DNA of 64,000 nucleotides, taken from assembly GCF_041146795.1 (NCBI RefSeq), contig NC_135172.1, positions 40,551,623 through 40,615,622 of the forward strand, in the 5' to 3' direction. The notes under the pieces are model-generated. The model was given only the letters and a program-made list of their open reading frames with translations. It did no database searches and had not been told where the DNA came from. The stretch comes from Maylandia zebra. Taxonomy: Eukaryota; Chordata; Actinopteri; Cichliformes; Cichlidae. The position numbers were made by a program, and so were the translations under genes. Below are positions 18,701 to 32,200 of this stretch, one piece after another; position 1 is the first letter of the stretch, and the number at the start of each line of letters is the position of its first letter.

Positions 18701-20256
18701 CATAAAATCGGTTCGCGGCCATCAAGCACAACCAGAATTCATACATAAGGCGCGCTGTCAACTTTTGAGAGAATGAAAGGATTTTAGGGTTAGCGCTGTT
18801 AGCTCGTTAGCATGTTTAGCTCGTTAGCACGTTGACGCCGTCCAGCCCCACGCATGGGGCGATGCGCAGTAACTCGTTAACGGAGATTTGCCGTGTCCGT
18901 CTTGTCGCTGCCTGCACGTGAAGCGATGGGGTAGGAGGGGGAGTTGTCTTCAGTGAAGGCGAGGCGGAGTAACGTTGCGTAGAGACAAAAGTGGACGAAA
19001 GAGAGGCAAACTTGCGGCTCCACAACTATAATTATAACGTAACATAGACTATATCGATATAAAGGATATTGTCACATCTTATATCTCGTATAAAAATATA
19101 TCGATATGTTTTAAAAACTCGATATATCGCCCAGCTCTAAACTGACTTACCCGTGGGGATTATGCAACAACTAAATGATTCATTCTGATTCATATGCAAG
19201 ATTGTCATATTTTGACCATAAATAATAATAATAATAATAATAACCGTTTCCCATCATAAATGTGTAAACCAGTATCATTGTAAAGTGTGTCCATTTCACT
19301 CTTTGGAGAGCTAATAAAATGTAAAAGGTGGACCGGTATGTCTACTGTACGCTTTGACCTTATATCAGGCGGCTTATATCAGGAAGGATACTAAAACGTC
19401 GTACAAGGTAATTTCTGGCATTGGAATGTTGATTAGAGGAGCCATTGATTATGACCTGAGAAGGGGAAAGCTAAAGACAGGCCCCTCCTTTAATATGAAG
19501 TACAAGTCTAACCTAAATTTACTGGCTGCTAGCATTTGGACACATTTTAGAATTAACCATTAAGTTCCGATTTTCATTCATTGTGACCACAAACTGTACA
19601 TAAAACTCTAATATTATCCTGAATATAAGGAACTGCCAGGTGAATACTAACAGACACACCTCTTTCAGGTTCCTCTGCTCCTCCGGACTTATGAAGGAGC
19701 ATCCTTTGTGGACCTGTTGAAGGCAAAAGCTGCAGATCAGACGGTCATGCTGGCTGCAGAAGAACTCCTTCAGCTTGTGGTGGTCGGAGCAGATGCGCTC
19801 CAACAGGTCCCCGACAGGCTCGCTCAGCTGGTGGGGACGGAAAATGGGGTTTTCCCGGTGAGGGCGCAGGTGCTCCTCACAGTAAGACGCCATGCAGGTG
19901 AGGCAGGTCTTCGACGCCTCTGTTTCCATGCAGGTATCACAGCGAATGATCTCCTTTTTCTTCACTTGGCTCTCCTCTGCAGTCAGGTTGTCTTCGCTCT
20001 TGCTCGATCTCACTTTAAAGGTCTCCACGACGGCGGTGAGGACCGTGTTTTTCTTCAGCTCGGGTCTGGTGGCGAACAGGGTCCGACACTGAGGGCAGCT
20101 GTACGACTCCTTCCATGTGGCGAGCAGGCAGTCCTGGCAGAAGTTGTGTCCGCAGGGGATGGTCACCGGACAGTCAAAGGTGCTCAGACAGATGCTGCAG
20201 GTCAGCTCATCCTCCAGACTCATGATAGAAAACTGAGACTCGTCCACTTCGGCCAT
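12747..20256 (-). CDS. trim25: TRIM25-like E3 ligase, copy B (full length)
   Basis: Eleven minus-strand coding exons join with consistent phase: 20256-19660, 16094-15999, 15906-15673, 15511-15343, 15293-15266, 15163-15126, 14688-14623, 14514-14425, 13884-13744, 13442-13383 and 13288-12747, totalling 686 residues. The RING starts at C20. Two B-boxes end near residue 190, and the coiled coil occupies about 200-365. A Pro/Ser-rich linker with a SMENLLE block follows. The C-terminal PRY/SPRY (about 507-686) has [20 protein letters not shown] and [15 protein letters not shown], close to mammalian TRIM25. The sixth exon (15163-15126) lies inside an RTE LINE remnant and is less certain. Without it the 28-nt fifth exon puts the next exon out of frame, though skipping both is also in frame. 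The family ubiquitinates or ISGylates RIG-I pathway partners in the cytosol. Confidence 0.88.
14728..15184 (+). mobile_element. RTE/Rex3-like LINE 3' remnant in copy B intron
   Basis: The plus strand reads like the 3' part of fish RTE elements: a ggcatgtcccagcagaggg block, then cccaggacatgctgagg, ggctggcctggga and gagctggaggaggtg-type wording. It is opposite in direction to the TRIM gene. Its distal end (15126-15163) supplies the predicted sixth coding exon of copy B on the other strand. Confidence 0.6.
16200..17180. other. Intron 1 of copy B, no gene seen
   Basis: AT-rich intronic sequence. The first about 90 bases next to exon 2 (16096-16180) are clearly similar to the matching intron of copy A (3200-3290), which supports a recent A/B duplication. 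Confidence 0.5.
17330..17580 (+). pseudogene. RTE-type LINE reverse transcriptase remnant
   Basis: Broken frames read [11 protein letters not shown], a typical block C-terminal to the polymerase core of RTE elements, then a degenerate GSETCYD and KAELEAADL region. Stops and frameshifts are present. Confidence 0.5.
17590..17735 (+). mobile_element. LINE 3' tail with TTGACC repeats
   Basis: An AT-rich stretch ends with aataaacttgaccttgac followed by another partial unit, a short tandem tail like those of CR1/L2-type elements. No coding part remains. Confidence 0.4.
18091..19139. mobile_element. hAT-type non-autonomous transposon (1049 bp)
   Basis: Terminal inverted repeats (tagggctgggcgatat at the left, its complement ending in agctcta at the right) are flanked by a perfect 8-bp target duplication AACTGACT at 18083-18090 and 19140-19147. 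Subterminal sequence is rich in atcgatat motifs. No transposase frame is present. It lies in intron 1 of TRIM25-like copy B. Confidence 0.82.
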
Positions 20257-20378
20257 GATGGGACTGACGCGAATGAAGCTGCGAGGCACAAACGAAACTT
20301 ATCATCGAATCAACGAAGGCCAACCCCTCTGGAAGTTAAACAACGGCAAACGCACTCGCACCAAAACTCAGAACTACG

Positions 20379-20503
20379 GAGGAGGATTAGGGCCACTGGA
20401 AAAAAAAAAATCTGACTTTTTTCTCAGAATTCTGACTTTTTTCTCAGAATTCAGAGAAAAAAGTCAGATTTTTTTTTTTCCAGTGGCCCTAATCCTCTTC
20501 TGT
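20379..20503. mobile_element. 125-bp hairpin MITE upstream of copy B
   Basis: Two arms of about 50 bases form a near-perfect inverted repeat centred on gaattc near 20430-20455 (outer part gattagggccactgg). It is flanked by ACTACG at 20373-20378 and 20504-20509. The matching region of copy A (about 4690-4710) has no such insertion, so this is an insertion into the duplicated 5' region. Confidence 0.7.
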
Positions 20504-20965
20504 ACTACGAGAACAGTCATTTTACTGCAGTAAAGTTCATGACGTTGCACATAAATAACCATAAATAACAATACTTGTTGTATTGTTTACAATGTGTGCA
20601 ATCCGTGCTTATTGTGCCTTGGGGTTTACCGTAGTGGCAGTGGGGGGCGTGTGTATTACGGAATTATTATGGAAGTGGACGTGTGTCATTATTATGTTTA
20701 CGGTAACAGGATTTATGACAAAGTCACCACAACATCTGCCTGAATATTTATTTTTTCATAAACACAGATTCAACCTGAACAATGAATAAATGAATAGACA
20801 GATATATTAACTTATTTGATATCCTGTTTTAGGGCGCTGTCAAAGAAATCAAGCATTAGGAAAGAAAATGAAAGATCTTTATGTTTAATCATTTTTAACA
20901 TTTGATTGTTAATTACATTACTTAATTTAATATATAAATACAAGGAACAGGCTATGAATGCATAC

Positions 20966-21165
20966 AGGGGTAGGGAACTCGAGGCCTCCAGGGCCTGTTT
21001 CCTGCAGGTTTTAGTTAACACCCTGGGTCAACACACCTGAATCAAGTGATTAGCTCATTACCAGGCCTCTGGAGAACTTTAAGACACGTTGAGAAGATCA
21101 TTTAAATCAGCTGTGTTGGATCAAGGACACATCTAAAACCTACAGGACACTGGCCCTGCATCACA
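20966..21165. mobile_element. hAT-like MITE, degenerate
   Basis: Shares long blocks with the element at 42219-42444 (gtcaacacacctgaatca, cttctggagaact-like wording, gatcaaggacacatctaaaa). The right end is eroded and no clean target duplication is seen. Confidence 0.5.
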
Positions 21166-21559
21166 CGCTGAAAGACAGCCAGCTGAGTTTTAACTGATGA
21201 CTTCTCCAGCTCTTTTATATCTTTATTTATGCAGTTTTTTTTGCTTACATATTTAAGATCTTCCAGAATACTGCTGTGATAATAACCCCATTAGCTGAAA
21301 AAGCTTTAATGTTTAAATGACTAAAGAGATCATTAGTTATATTCATACAATCTTGGAGAAAAACTGGATGGTGGAAGGGTGGGAAAACAAATATACTTCA
21401 GATGAGTACTTTTAAAAGTACTTTTAGTTGTTAACACACAGAGACTTGAAGCCTGGAGAGGTGGAGGTATGCCCGGGAGTGGAGTGTGATGAAAGTTAGT
21501 AGTAGCAATACGGTATACATGTGTGTGAATGAGAGGGAGACAGATGTAACAATGAAGAT

Positions 21560-21975
21560 GCAACGAGTCAAAATAGTGAAGGCGGATGAGTTTAAATACC
21601 TGGGGTAAACCATCTACAGCAGCAGATAGGGCATAAGAGGGGTGAGGACAGGGTGGAGTGGGAGGAGATGAGTGTCAGGGTGATTTGTATGAATGATAAA
21701 AGCTAGAGTGAAAGGGAAGGTTTTAAATATGGTAGTGAGACCTGCAGTGATGGGTCTGGGCTGGAAACAGTGGCACTGACAAAAAAAGATAAGCCGAAGG
21801 TGGCAGAGGTGAAGATGCTAAGATTTTAAGTTTGCGTGAGCACAACTGAAGGATTAGTAATTAATACATCAGCGAGACAGCTGAGGTTGAGTGTTTTGTA
21901 GTCAAAGTTAGAGAGATAAGCGTGTGTGTCAGAGGAAGGATGGTGTATATTGGATAAAGGATGTTGGATATGGAG
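21560..21975 (+). pseudogene. RTE-type LINE remnant
   Basis: Degenerate plus-strand coding traces: KADEFKYLG, then GSETC, then LETVALTKKD and EVKMLRF, in the order found in RTE reverse transcriptase C-termini. Several stops and frameshifts. Confidence 0.5.
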
Positions 21976-21979
21976 CTAC

Positions 21980-24900
21980 TAGGCAGGTAAAGAATATATA
22001 ACACAGGTTGAGAGTGTTTATAATGAATAACAGGATCAATTAAACAGCAGCTTAAATACATTTGAGAAGTATTCAAGGTGACAATAGACAAATAATAGTG
22101 TTTAATAATATTTATAAAGGTTAGTTATGAAAATCATGACAGGAAAGGGAAAGATTGCGTTATGACAAAGTGGATATCCAAACTGAAGATAATTCTCTGT
22201 CTAAATGTCTTAAAAATATTATTTAAAATTTGTAAAATTCACATTTATATACATTGTGCAAAAAAAGCAGCTGTTGTCAGAACTTTGCCTTAATCAGCGC
22301 CATATAATCCAGTCTGGCATCCATAACAGGGCAGCATTAATCAGCTGCTCTTCCTGGCAGCCTCAGGTCTAACATCTGAACTAGACATGAGATGTGGGCG
22401 GGTGATGTCGATATGTGGCAGCAAAAGAGCAAAATTCTTTGACCTGCATCTTATTTGGCTTAAAGTGTCTTTAAAAGAAACAAAGCCATTTGAGAATCAG
22501 AAAAACCCTTTATTAGCAATATTCACTGGTTAACTTGCAATGCAGTTTTTGATTATGCAATATAGCAATCCAAGAGAATACAGCATGAACACCTTAAATA
22601 TAATGTACTAACAAGCACTTTTTCAAAGACAGTAAGAGCACAAGATGGTTAACCACTGAAGCGTTACAGAAACACACGTACTGCTACACTTCTGTGTGAT
22701 GCAAAGACTACAGTTAAGCTGACATTCACTAATTTACACAGAACAAATCATCTCAGTCCTGGAGTCTGCTTAAACTCGAAAAGTACTACAGGAAGTTAAA
22801 AAAAAATGTTTTGATTAATTGTATACACCACTATTATGTGATTTCAACGTAAGGTAGTAAGAGTACACAAGTGTCACCACGGTCCAGGAAAGGTATTGAT
22901 AGTTTCTTAAACCCTTCTATGCTTTCTCCACTGTGATAAGCTGATTGCACCACACAGGATCAGATCCAGTACACCAATATCAGTGTACAACCTAAAATTA
23001 TACTTAGTTTATGGATTGCACACTGTTTGTGTGAACCTTTCCTCGCTTATCACTCAGTCTGAACAAAAGTGTCTTTTGAACCTTTTAAATATAGTAAAGT
23101 TTGTCCAACTTTGTCAAAAAGAACAAAGTTAGGAGCTGTGACTGAACCACAAACTTCACTGTTAAAGCACACCGAAGATGTTCAACACTTAGTCTCATTT
23201 CTATAAGATGCACGTCTGACTCTTAAAGTGATCACTATATTAAACACTTTAACACCTGGTGGACTGGAGTATGCCACATCAGGAAGAGAGTCGTTGTTCT
23301 TACAGGCCGGAGTAAACTTTGCTACAACAAATAATTTACCCCTTTGAAACCGTACGTTTTGCTACATTTCCTCCACCTTTTTAAAGCCAACAAGGTTTTC
23401 TGATGGCTTGTTAGTTTAGTATGCCTACCATAGAAAAACGTGTATAGCATTTTATTTCTATGGGGCATCCCATGCAAGCATCATATCCCAAGATCAAATC
23501 CAGGATCTGATCAGCTGCAGATAATCGGTGACTCTTGCCATAAAAACAACCCAAATACAAAAGAGGAGAGAGACTTTCAGAACATGATGAAAACAGAGGA
23601 AACATGGCTTCTGTTCCCATCAGTTGAAAGAAGTGAGCATTTGGAGCTGGGTGATACAAGCTACAGCATAGATTCTCTTATGCTGATAAAATTTCCATGA
23701 CATGTGCGGTGCTTGTGCACATTAAGCAGCCAATCATGTCACAGAAACATATTTTAGAAACTGACAAATGGAAGTCACTCTAGCTTCATATCAATCTTCA
23801 GATGTCAGGTATTTACAAATAATTTCTTCGTTTACAGTTTGGACAGATTTGAGCATTTTTGTAACGTAACGCTGAGGCAAATCTTTAAAGTCACCACACA
23901 TTGTTCATATCATGAAAAACCGCTGCATCACCCAGTCTTAGAACCTCAGTTCCCACACTCTAAAACAAAGTCTCCACATGCAGAATTGATATCGAAACAC
24001 TACGCAAACATGTGCTTCACAGGTAGACTCCCTGCTTGATCCAGCTGTAGTCACATCTGTTCAACAGTGCACGATACATAACCTGCACAGGACACACACT
24101 GTATGTGTGTGTTCTGCAAGAACTGCAGAAAAAGCAGGAAATAAATAAACTCTCCGAAAAATAAAAACACCACAAGGAAACCCTGACACCATTGAAAGTG
24201 AAATTATTGTATACATTAAAAAAAACAACATACATTTATATGGTTTTTATCTTTTGAGTTTAGGTCTGATGTTTTTTTCTATCCTGCTTTCTCTCGACAC
24301 CAAGACATTTCATTTTGACTTGATGCAGTTTTAAAAGCAAACTTTGTTTTTAAATACTTTTCTTAAAGTGACTTGAACACATATTTGCTTCACAGTCACT
24401 AGAAAAATACAGGATATAGTGCATTACCTGCGTTTTGAGACAAATTCATTTAAATGAATCAGCTGCTGAATATCACATCCAGCACAGATAATAAAAGTTA
24501 ATAACATCAGATATGACATGCTATTAACTCTTGATACCCACTTCGGTTGTTTGCGTAACTCTGTCTACTAGTACTGTCAGACAGGACCGAGAAACCGCTG
24601 CCATATATTCCTCAGATCTTACAGACATTATTAGCAGAAAGCACTACTAATCAGGACATTCACATTCTGCGTCTCAAATCGAGCATTTCTGTTCTCCCAC
24701 TTGCCATTTTGAGATCGGCAAGTACAGCTACACGCATTGCACAGCAAGTATTTGGATGCACACGTGTAGCTGAACGTTTTATTACCCTCAAATACCACCA
24801 AGAAATTATCACTCAGTAGCAAGAGAGTGCATTAACAGCACTGATTGCAACAAGAATGCTTTGCTGCCTAACTTAGGCATTAACATTACGTGCTGTGGCA

Positions 24901-25006
24901 ATGTCATCGTTATTGTAAACGGGTGGATGGTCATGGGGCGGTCAGAGGTTCAAAAAAAGTTGGAAATAGCCCCAAGATTTGGCAACTAGAGCAACAGTTC
25001 TGCTTA
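21980..25006. other. Non-coding spacer between copies B and C
   Basis: About 3 kb of AT-rich DNA. Open frames are short and without motifs on either strand. I see no tRNA, rRNA or clear transposon ends. Confidence 0.45.
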
Positions 25007-25014
25007 TCGTACAT

Positions 25015-25575
25015 CAGGAATGTCAAACTCATTTCCCACTGTGAGCCACATACAGACCACTTTGATCTTAAGTGGGCTGAACCAGTGAAACTCCCAGTTC
25101 TGTCAGTATAAAGATGCAGTTTCAAAAGCACATCTCTTTTTCTACATCATAAGGAAGTCCTGCTGTAGCAAACAACAGAAATCTGTCAGCATGTCTCCGG
25201 GCTTAAAATGAAAATTAATAAATGTGTATAATCACAGGAAGGCGCTCATTGCTCACTGCCCAGACTGTAATTATAAAACAGAATATTTTTATTAATTCAC
25301 AGAAAAAATTTTTTTAATGTGGACCCATTGTAAAAATAATCACATTTCTATAGTAGACTGTGACATTTCTATTCATGTCTATCAGTTACCCATGTACTTT
25401 GATGTAGATGAATCGGCATGGGGAAGGTCTATACCCGCAGCAAAAGCTGTAAAATCTATGAAAATACAGTTAAGAGTCCAAAATGTTTGCCCTTCTTCAC
25501 ATTTTCCAAAGTGGGCCAGTTTGGAATCTTTGTTTGGCCGATCCTAGCCCACGGGCCTCATGTTTGACACCTCTG
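25015..25575. mobile_element. hAT-like non-autonomous element (561 bp)
   Basis: Terminal inverted repeats of the caggggtgtcaaac type (caggaatgtcaaac at the left, gtttgacacctctg at the right). They are flanked by an imperfect 8-bp duplication, tcgtacat and atgtacat. The inside holds no transposase. Confidence 0.6.
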
Positions 25576-25997
25576 ATGTACATGAAAAGCAGTAACAGAA
25601 ATCTCTATGAGACAGTGATATTTAACCTGATCAAATGTCAATAAAGATGCTGATCAGTTGTGTAAAGACAACATTTTCCTCTTCAACAACAGCTGAACAA
25701 ATAGTTCCCAGACAGCAGCTATAATCGGTCCTGATGTGAAAAATATCGTGGTTCAACTTTTTGGTGTTTAAAACATTCAAAAATTATTGCTAACTAATTA
25801 CTTTTTCTAATCAATCTTTTTTGTTCCTCCATTTAAATAATTGTATATAATTTTATGTAGATTAAGTCTGTAATAACGAGCGATTGATTAAAGGTGCCCT
25901 GTGGAGCTTCTAACTACTGTCAGCACTGATGCATAGGATTTATAATGCCTCAATTTAGTTTCATGGTTATTTACTGAACCAGTTCATGAATCCAACA

Positions 25998-26000
<3 letters not shown>

Positions 26001-26035
<35 letters not shown>
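26001..26035 (+). repeat. Poly-A tract (35 nt)
   Basis: An uninterrupted run of A. It may be the tail of an eroded plus-strand retroposon, but no body is recognisable upstream. Confidence 0.6.
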
Positions 26036-26037
<2 letters not shown>

Positions 26038-26286
26038 CAGCGACCAACACCTACACATGCAGTTAAGTAGAAGGCAGCTTGTTAACCATAATAATTACCT
26101 TGTTAATTACATAATGCATTTTAATAAATTAGCTTTGCAAAATTTCTTTCCTGCACTTTTAGACCTAAAAAAAATTTAATGAATATTCTACAGTTACGTA
26201 TAGTTACATAGTGACAATAAGTTACGTGTTTACAAGAAAACTCCACTGGGCACCTTTAACAAAGAGCCGACTAGCTGACTGCAAAC

Positions 26287-29200
26287 TCATTGCTGCAGCT
26301 TGCACAAAGTAATGAAGGAGCCACTCGAGAAAATCCAGAAGGCTGGATAGACAGCCTGAGCGAAGGGGAACATGAAGGAGTGGAAGGGATACGCCCTGTC
26401 AGCCACGTTGTAGAATGTAGCAGTGCCGGCCTCGCAATCCAACAGCACGCCTACGCGCTTTGGATTTGGATTAGCAAGCACGGTCTCGCTGCTGTTATGC
26501 CAGACTGACAACTTGACATTAAACCACTCGACGCACCAGGACTGGGCGTTGCGGCCCAGTCGACTGGTGGGGCCTTTGCGGTCGATGCTGTTGTAAGCCA
26601 AGCCTATGCCAACGAAGTTACTGCTGCTCAGTCGCACTTCCCAGTAATGGCGCCCTGTAGAGAAACCCTTGGAGGCGAGCACCTGGGAGCAGACAGCAAA
26701 GCGTTCGGGGCAGTCGGGGTAGTTTATGTGATCGTCTGACACCGAGGCCTTAGTGAAGTTCTCAGTCAGCGCGATGCGTTTATGGGCGGTCCTTTGATTG
26801 AAGGTGAGTACTGTGCCATCTGGAACGGACAAAAAGAAAGATCATTTCACAACAGCCACAGCTGCTGTTACCACATGATGGAAAGACACCTGCTACACTT
26901 ACATTTCAGTAGTTCACTTCTCTTTTCAGCTGTGCTTATGTCTGGGGGAATATCTGTAGTTTCTACAATTAAAGACAAATGCGATTAGATCTCAAACAAC
27001 AGGAACAGGCTCCCATAAACTAGTCCATTTCTGAGCTTTAAGCAAGGTTTAGCATAAAACGCAAAAATCTGATGTTTACCTGGTTTCTGTTTAGGTTCAG
27101 CTGCAGGAGTACGGCCTCTGGGTTTCCCTCCAAACTCCAACAGGTTTTCCATTGAACGGCCAGTATTTTTATCACCCATACCGTCCCCAGTGGTCTGAGG
27201 ATTTTTTGGTTTGGGTTCTAGAAAAACAAGAGAAGTAGTTATAAAATTGAATGTGCATATATCAGATTTAAGAGACAAACTCGGCATGGACCTCAAATTT
27301 GTGGGAGGATTTTGTAACAGCAACGACGGTCTTTTGTCCCCCCTCATTCAAGAGTCAAACCAGGAAGCAAGTGAGCCATTTGTGTAGTTTCACCCATGTA
27401 AACAGTGATATCAGGTATATCTGCTTTTTATTGTAATGATATAGGAAAGCATATTTTGCCTCAGCTTTCTGTGTGCTCAGTGGGTGAGTCAGACATCAGC
27501 ATTCTGAAATGAGCCACTAATGAAGCTGCAGACAGCTGCATGTGCACAGAAGAAAGTACAAATATTAAATTACAAGTATAAATATTTTAAAGGTTTTTTT
27601 TAAATCAGAAATGAATGATGATTCCAAATATGTGGGAGTTTGTTTTTTTTTATCCTGTTGACTAACAAATTTACAGTATGGAACTGCTCCCATTCATTTA
27701 GAGAGGAGCTTCAAATTAAGCGCAGTACAAATGTGAAGCAAACATGTAGAACAGCCATTCCCAAAGTCAAGAGTTCTGCAGCCAACTTAAAAACAAGAAA
27801 ATCCCATCTTTCCCACTCAATCTAAATTTTCACTCTGATCAAAATACAAGATAAAGAGATCCATCCATCATTCGCTTATCCTTTACAGCGTTGCTGGAGC
27901 CTATCCCAGCTTTCATAGGGCGAGAGGCAGGGTACACCCTGGACAGGTCGCCAGTCTGTCGCAGGGCCAACACACAGGGACAGACAACCATTCGCGCTCA
28001 CAATCACTCCGACATTCACATCTATGGGCAATTTAGATTAATCAATTAATCTATCCCCACAAACTGCGTGTCTTTGATGGAGTCCACGGAGTACCACGCA
28101 ACCATGGGGAGAACATGCGAACTCTACACAGAAATACCCCAGCCTGACGGTGGAATTTAACTCAGGACCTTCTTGCTGTGCGGCAACAGTGCTAACCACT
28201 GTTCCACCGTGCTGCCCCAAGATAAGATAATGCTAAATATAGATAAAGAGATGTATTTACTAAAAAATGCTATTAAAAAAAACCCAATAACCATAAACAA
28301 CACAGGCTGTTGGCTATAAATTGATAATGCCACGCAGTCATACGCAAAGTGTAAAGGTCAATGTGCAACCCAAGTGCCACTGGGTCACACAATACATTTT
28401 CTAATGTAATGGGATTACATTTTCTTGCAGCCCACCAGGGGGTCCCAGCCCACACTCTGGGAATCACTGATGTAGAGGAATACTTTAATGGCTGTTGCCT
28501 GACCCATACCAGAAACCCATTTCTGTGCAATAAAAGTGCTTCTTCCTGTCATTGCCTTTCACAATAAGAGACTTTGACAGCCCTCTGTGCTGACTGCAAA
28601 TCACAGAAGTAAAAACAAATTATAACAGAATTTAGGATTACAATAAAATCTATTTTAGTCTTATTAGATATGAATAACATTTATAGACATTTTGCTGGTT
28701 TTTGAGTTGCTGTGCCAATTAAATGGAAGATGACATTTTTCCTTATCAAACACTACAAATCTGGACTGATTTCATGAAGTGAATTAACTAAATTCTTTGA
28801 ACTATGAGTTAAATTACAAATAATGCATGAATATAAAATGTCTGAATAATTTATCATTATTAATGGTGGTACTGTACAAGTCACATCAGTAAATGCAGAG
28901 GCTAAAGTCATTTCCTGTACACCTGTAGTTCATTAAAAAACTGCATGACCATACAACTAAAATAATGAAAAATCTCCACAAACATATCATTATGTGCTCA
29001 GTATCGACAATATAGTTCAACCACAAGACGGCAACACAAAATGAAAATTAAAGCAGTTTCATACTTGGAGTCTTTTTCTTCTGGGCTGTTTTGGCCTGAG
29101 GACCTGGACTGTGAGACCTGGGGAGTTTAAGGTGACCTGGACTGGACTCCACCTCTGAAGAAGCAGTAAATAAAAGAACAGACATTTATGCTTGACCGGT

Positions 29201-32200
29201 TATAAAAATCTTGTTTTATAAACCTGGTACTGGACAGATGAATTGACTTACCATATTCCAATAAATTTCCGGAGCCCAGTGGAGACCCCACTGTAGACCA
29301 CAGAGTAGTGTAGGCTGAACCTGGTTTTTCAATGAAAGCATGAACATTGAGTCATTACAGTATTGACTCTTTATCAACACTTAATGTATTCAACCTCGAC
29401 CACAGAACGCGGTATCAATTTGAGTATTTTCAAAATATACTGTTCAGAAAAAAATTAAGGGAACACTTGAACAATATTAACTGCCTTGATAGTTGGTGTG
29501 ATTTTTATCCTGCTCTCAGTAAAGATGTTCAACTTGAAATTTTCCTTCAACAAGATCCGATACACGATTTAAGTGTTCCCTTAAATTTTTGAGCAGTTTG
29601 ATTGGAATCCTGTTTTCATTGGTCCCCACATGAAACAACTCACCAGCTGCCAAAATATCAGGGTTAACTTCTGCAACAAAATTGGACACCATCTTCACTA
29701 AACTTCCTCAATGAACCTTAAACTTTAAAACGTCAGACAAAACGGGTCCATGCACTCACCTGGTGTATTTAATGGTAGTCGGCTCTCGACGGGCTGTTTG
29801 AAGATCTCTGTCAGATGCTGCTTCAGGGCAGCAGCAAAGGCCTGTGATGCCAAAACCTTCTTGGAGTCCAGGCTGATTTTAGGAGAGTAAGGCTCAAAGT
29901 TAATAGCTTGGGGGAGGTTAAATGGTGCCTGAGAAGAGAGGAACACAATGTTGTACGCTCAGTCAAGATAATCATATCCCCTTTTACAAAATGTAATAAA
30001 CTACTATGTGATGTAATACATTTATAATAAACAAACATCTATGTGTACACATGTGGGGTTTTTGTGATGGTTGTGTTAAAATATCCCTCTAACACAACTA
30101 TCATAAAATCAGAAATCACATCTCTGTTAGAGAACAACAATTGTTTAGAATTAAATTATATTTGACTTATATAGCACCAAATCCAAAATACAGTTGACTC
30201 ATGGGGCTTTATGTTGCAACATAAAGACCCTACAATAATACAGAGAAACCCACAACAATCAAACGACCCCCTATGAGCAGGTGGTGACAGTGGGAAGGAA
30301 AAACTCCCTTTTAACAGGAACCTCCAGCAGAACCAGGCTCAGGTGGGGGCAGCCATCATCCCCAAACAATACTATTTACATGCAATATATTGATTAGACG
30401 TTGCTGACAATGCCTAGCAAGCGGAGACTCCTCTGACTTTTAACGAGTTTGGTTCTAAATGCTTTACTGCTGATTGTAGGACCTCATTTGCTAGTTTCGA
30501 GTCTCGCTGAATAAAACATATATAGGGAGTGTTTTATTTATATCGCACCAGATCACAAAAACATTTGCTTCAATGTGCTTTATATTGTAAGGTTAGGACA
30601 CTAAAATAAAGCAGAGAAAACTCCAACAACTCTGTGACTGTGGGAAAGTAAAACTCCCTTTTAACAGGAAGAACCCTACGCCAGAAGCAGGCTCAAGGAG
30701 GGGCAACTATGTGCCCTGACTGGTTGGGGCTTTTATCATTTTGGGTGGTTACATTTCTCTGTGAGTATATTAGGTGTATATGGTTGTTTTTGGTTGGAAC
30801 AGCAGAGAGACGTAAGCCAAATACTCTCCTGTTTACAGTTAGTTGCCCCTCAAGTTTAAATGGTCTGCTGCCGACTCTGAACCTAAGCCCAGTCACCTAG
30901 GCTTTGTACCCAAACCTAGCTTACAAAACTCAATTATGTGACCCAATTGTTTAACCTGACCTTCAACAGGTTGGGTTTGGTGTCCAACCCGAACCAACAA
31001 TGGCATTTAAAGCCAACCCAACAGCTTGACCTAACCCTAACTTCTTGTTTAAAGTGTCTATCCATAACCGATGTTGGGTGTGCTGCCACCCAACATTTAA
31101 AACACTACCTCATTTAAAACTGACCTAGCCCCATAAGCCCGACAGATCTGTGGCCTAAAGGTCGTAAGTGCCGTTTAGGGAGCTCAAGGAGCCTGAAATA
31201 TTCTAACATGTTTAGGAAAAAAAAAAAAAACTATCAAAGCTTTTCATAATAAAGGCAATGGTTGGTTCTCCAAAACAGAGGGGAAGCGATTAGAGTTATG
31301 ATAGCCAAGGAATTCTTCTTTGAATTTTTGCTATTTTTTTGGGGTCATAGGGAAACGGTCAACTTTTTTTAAAATTCCCATTTGATACATTTCACCCATT
31401 TTCAAGCAATAAAACTCAAACATCAAGGTCCAAGGTTCTGAAATGTGGTTTGCTTGGCATTTTAGATTCGAGACACACACCGACTATGAAATTCTTGGCC
31501 AACATCACCATGGACCTTATTCGTTACCCCCTCTGTTCCTTGGAAACAAAAGCCATTCGTCATCAAAGTAAGTGGGGTGTTTGAAATTCTTCCAGCAATT
31601 TTCCACACAGAACATTTAACTAGTAGAGGGCCAGACCCTGATATCAGTCTACGATTGAATGGGTCAAGTTGGTATTCTTATACTTTGCCAAGCAAAATGA
31701 ACATGCTGTTCACTTTGTAAATTACGGCTCACACTGCAGGAAGGGGAAAGGCAACATGAGGGTGCGGCTGCTTTTATCGTGATTCAGGTCTGTTTTAGAA
31801 CCATTACTCACTTTTTATCATGTGTTAGTATGTTATCATTACTAGCAGCTGTATGAATTAACAATCACAGACGTCCCACCTGCAGGAAGGCCTGGGTTTG
31901 AGAGCGACTCAGCAGGCTGTGGATTTCTTCTTTAGCTTTCGTCATGTTGTCAACGTTGTCACCAAACTTCTTCATAAGAACTCTGAGTTTGGTCTGACCA
32001 GTTTCCACCTCTCGGTCCACTGCGTTCAGAGCTTCGCGCTCATCTTGGACCAACATCTCCTTCATCTGCTGATACTCAGCTGTCAAAGCTCTCTTCCTGC
32101 TGGTCGCCAAGTCCTGGAGGACAGGAGTGAGAAAACATTCATAACTGGATCAGCAAAGAAATAATTCAAAGTAATACAAAATGTTCCTTTAGCCTCATCT

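Noticed and set aside
23440..24235. Several 66-86 residue ORFs in the B-C spacer
   Set aside because: Short, motif-free and flanked by stops, as expected by chance in AT-rich DNA.
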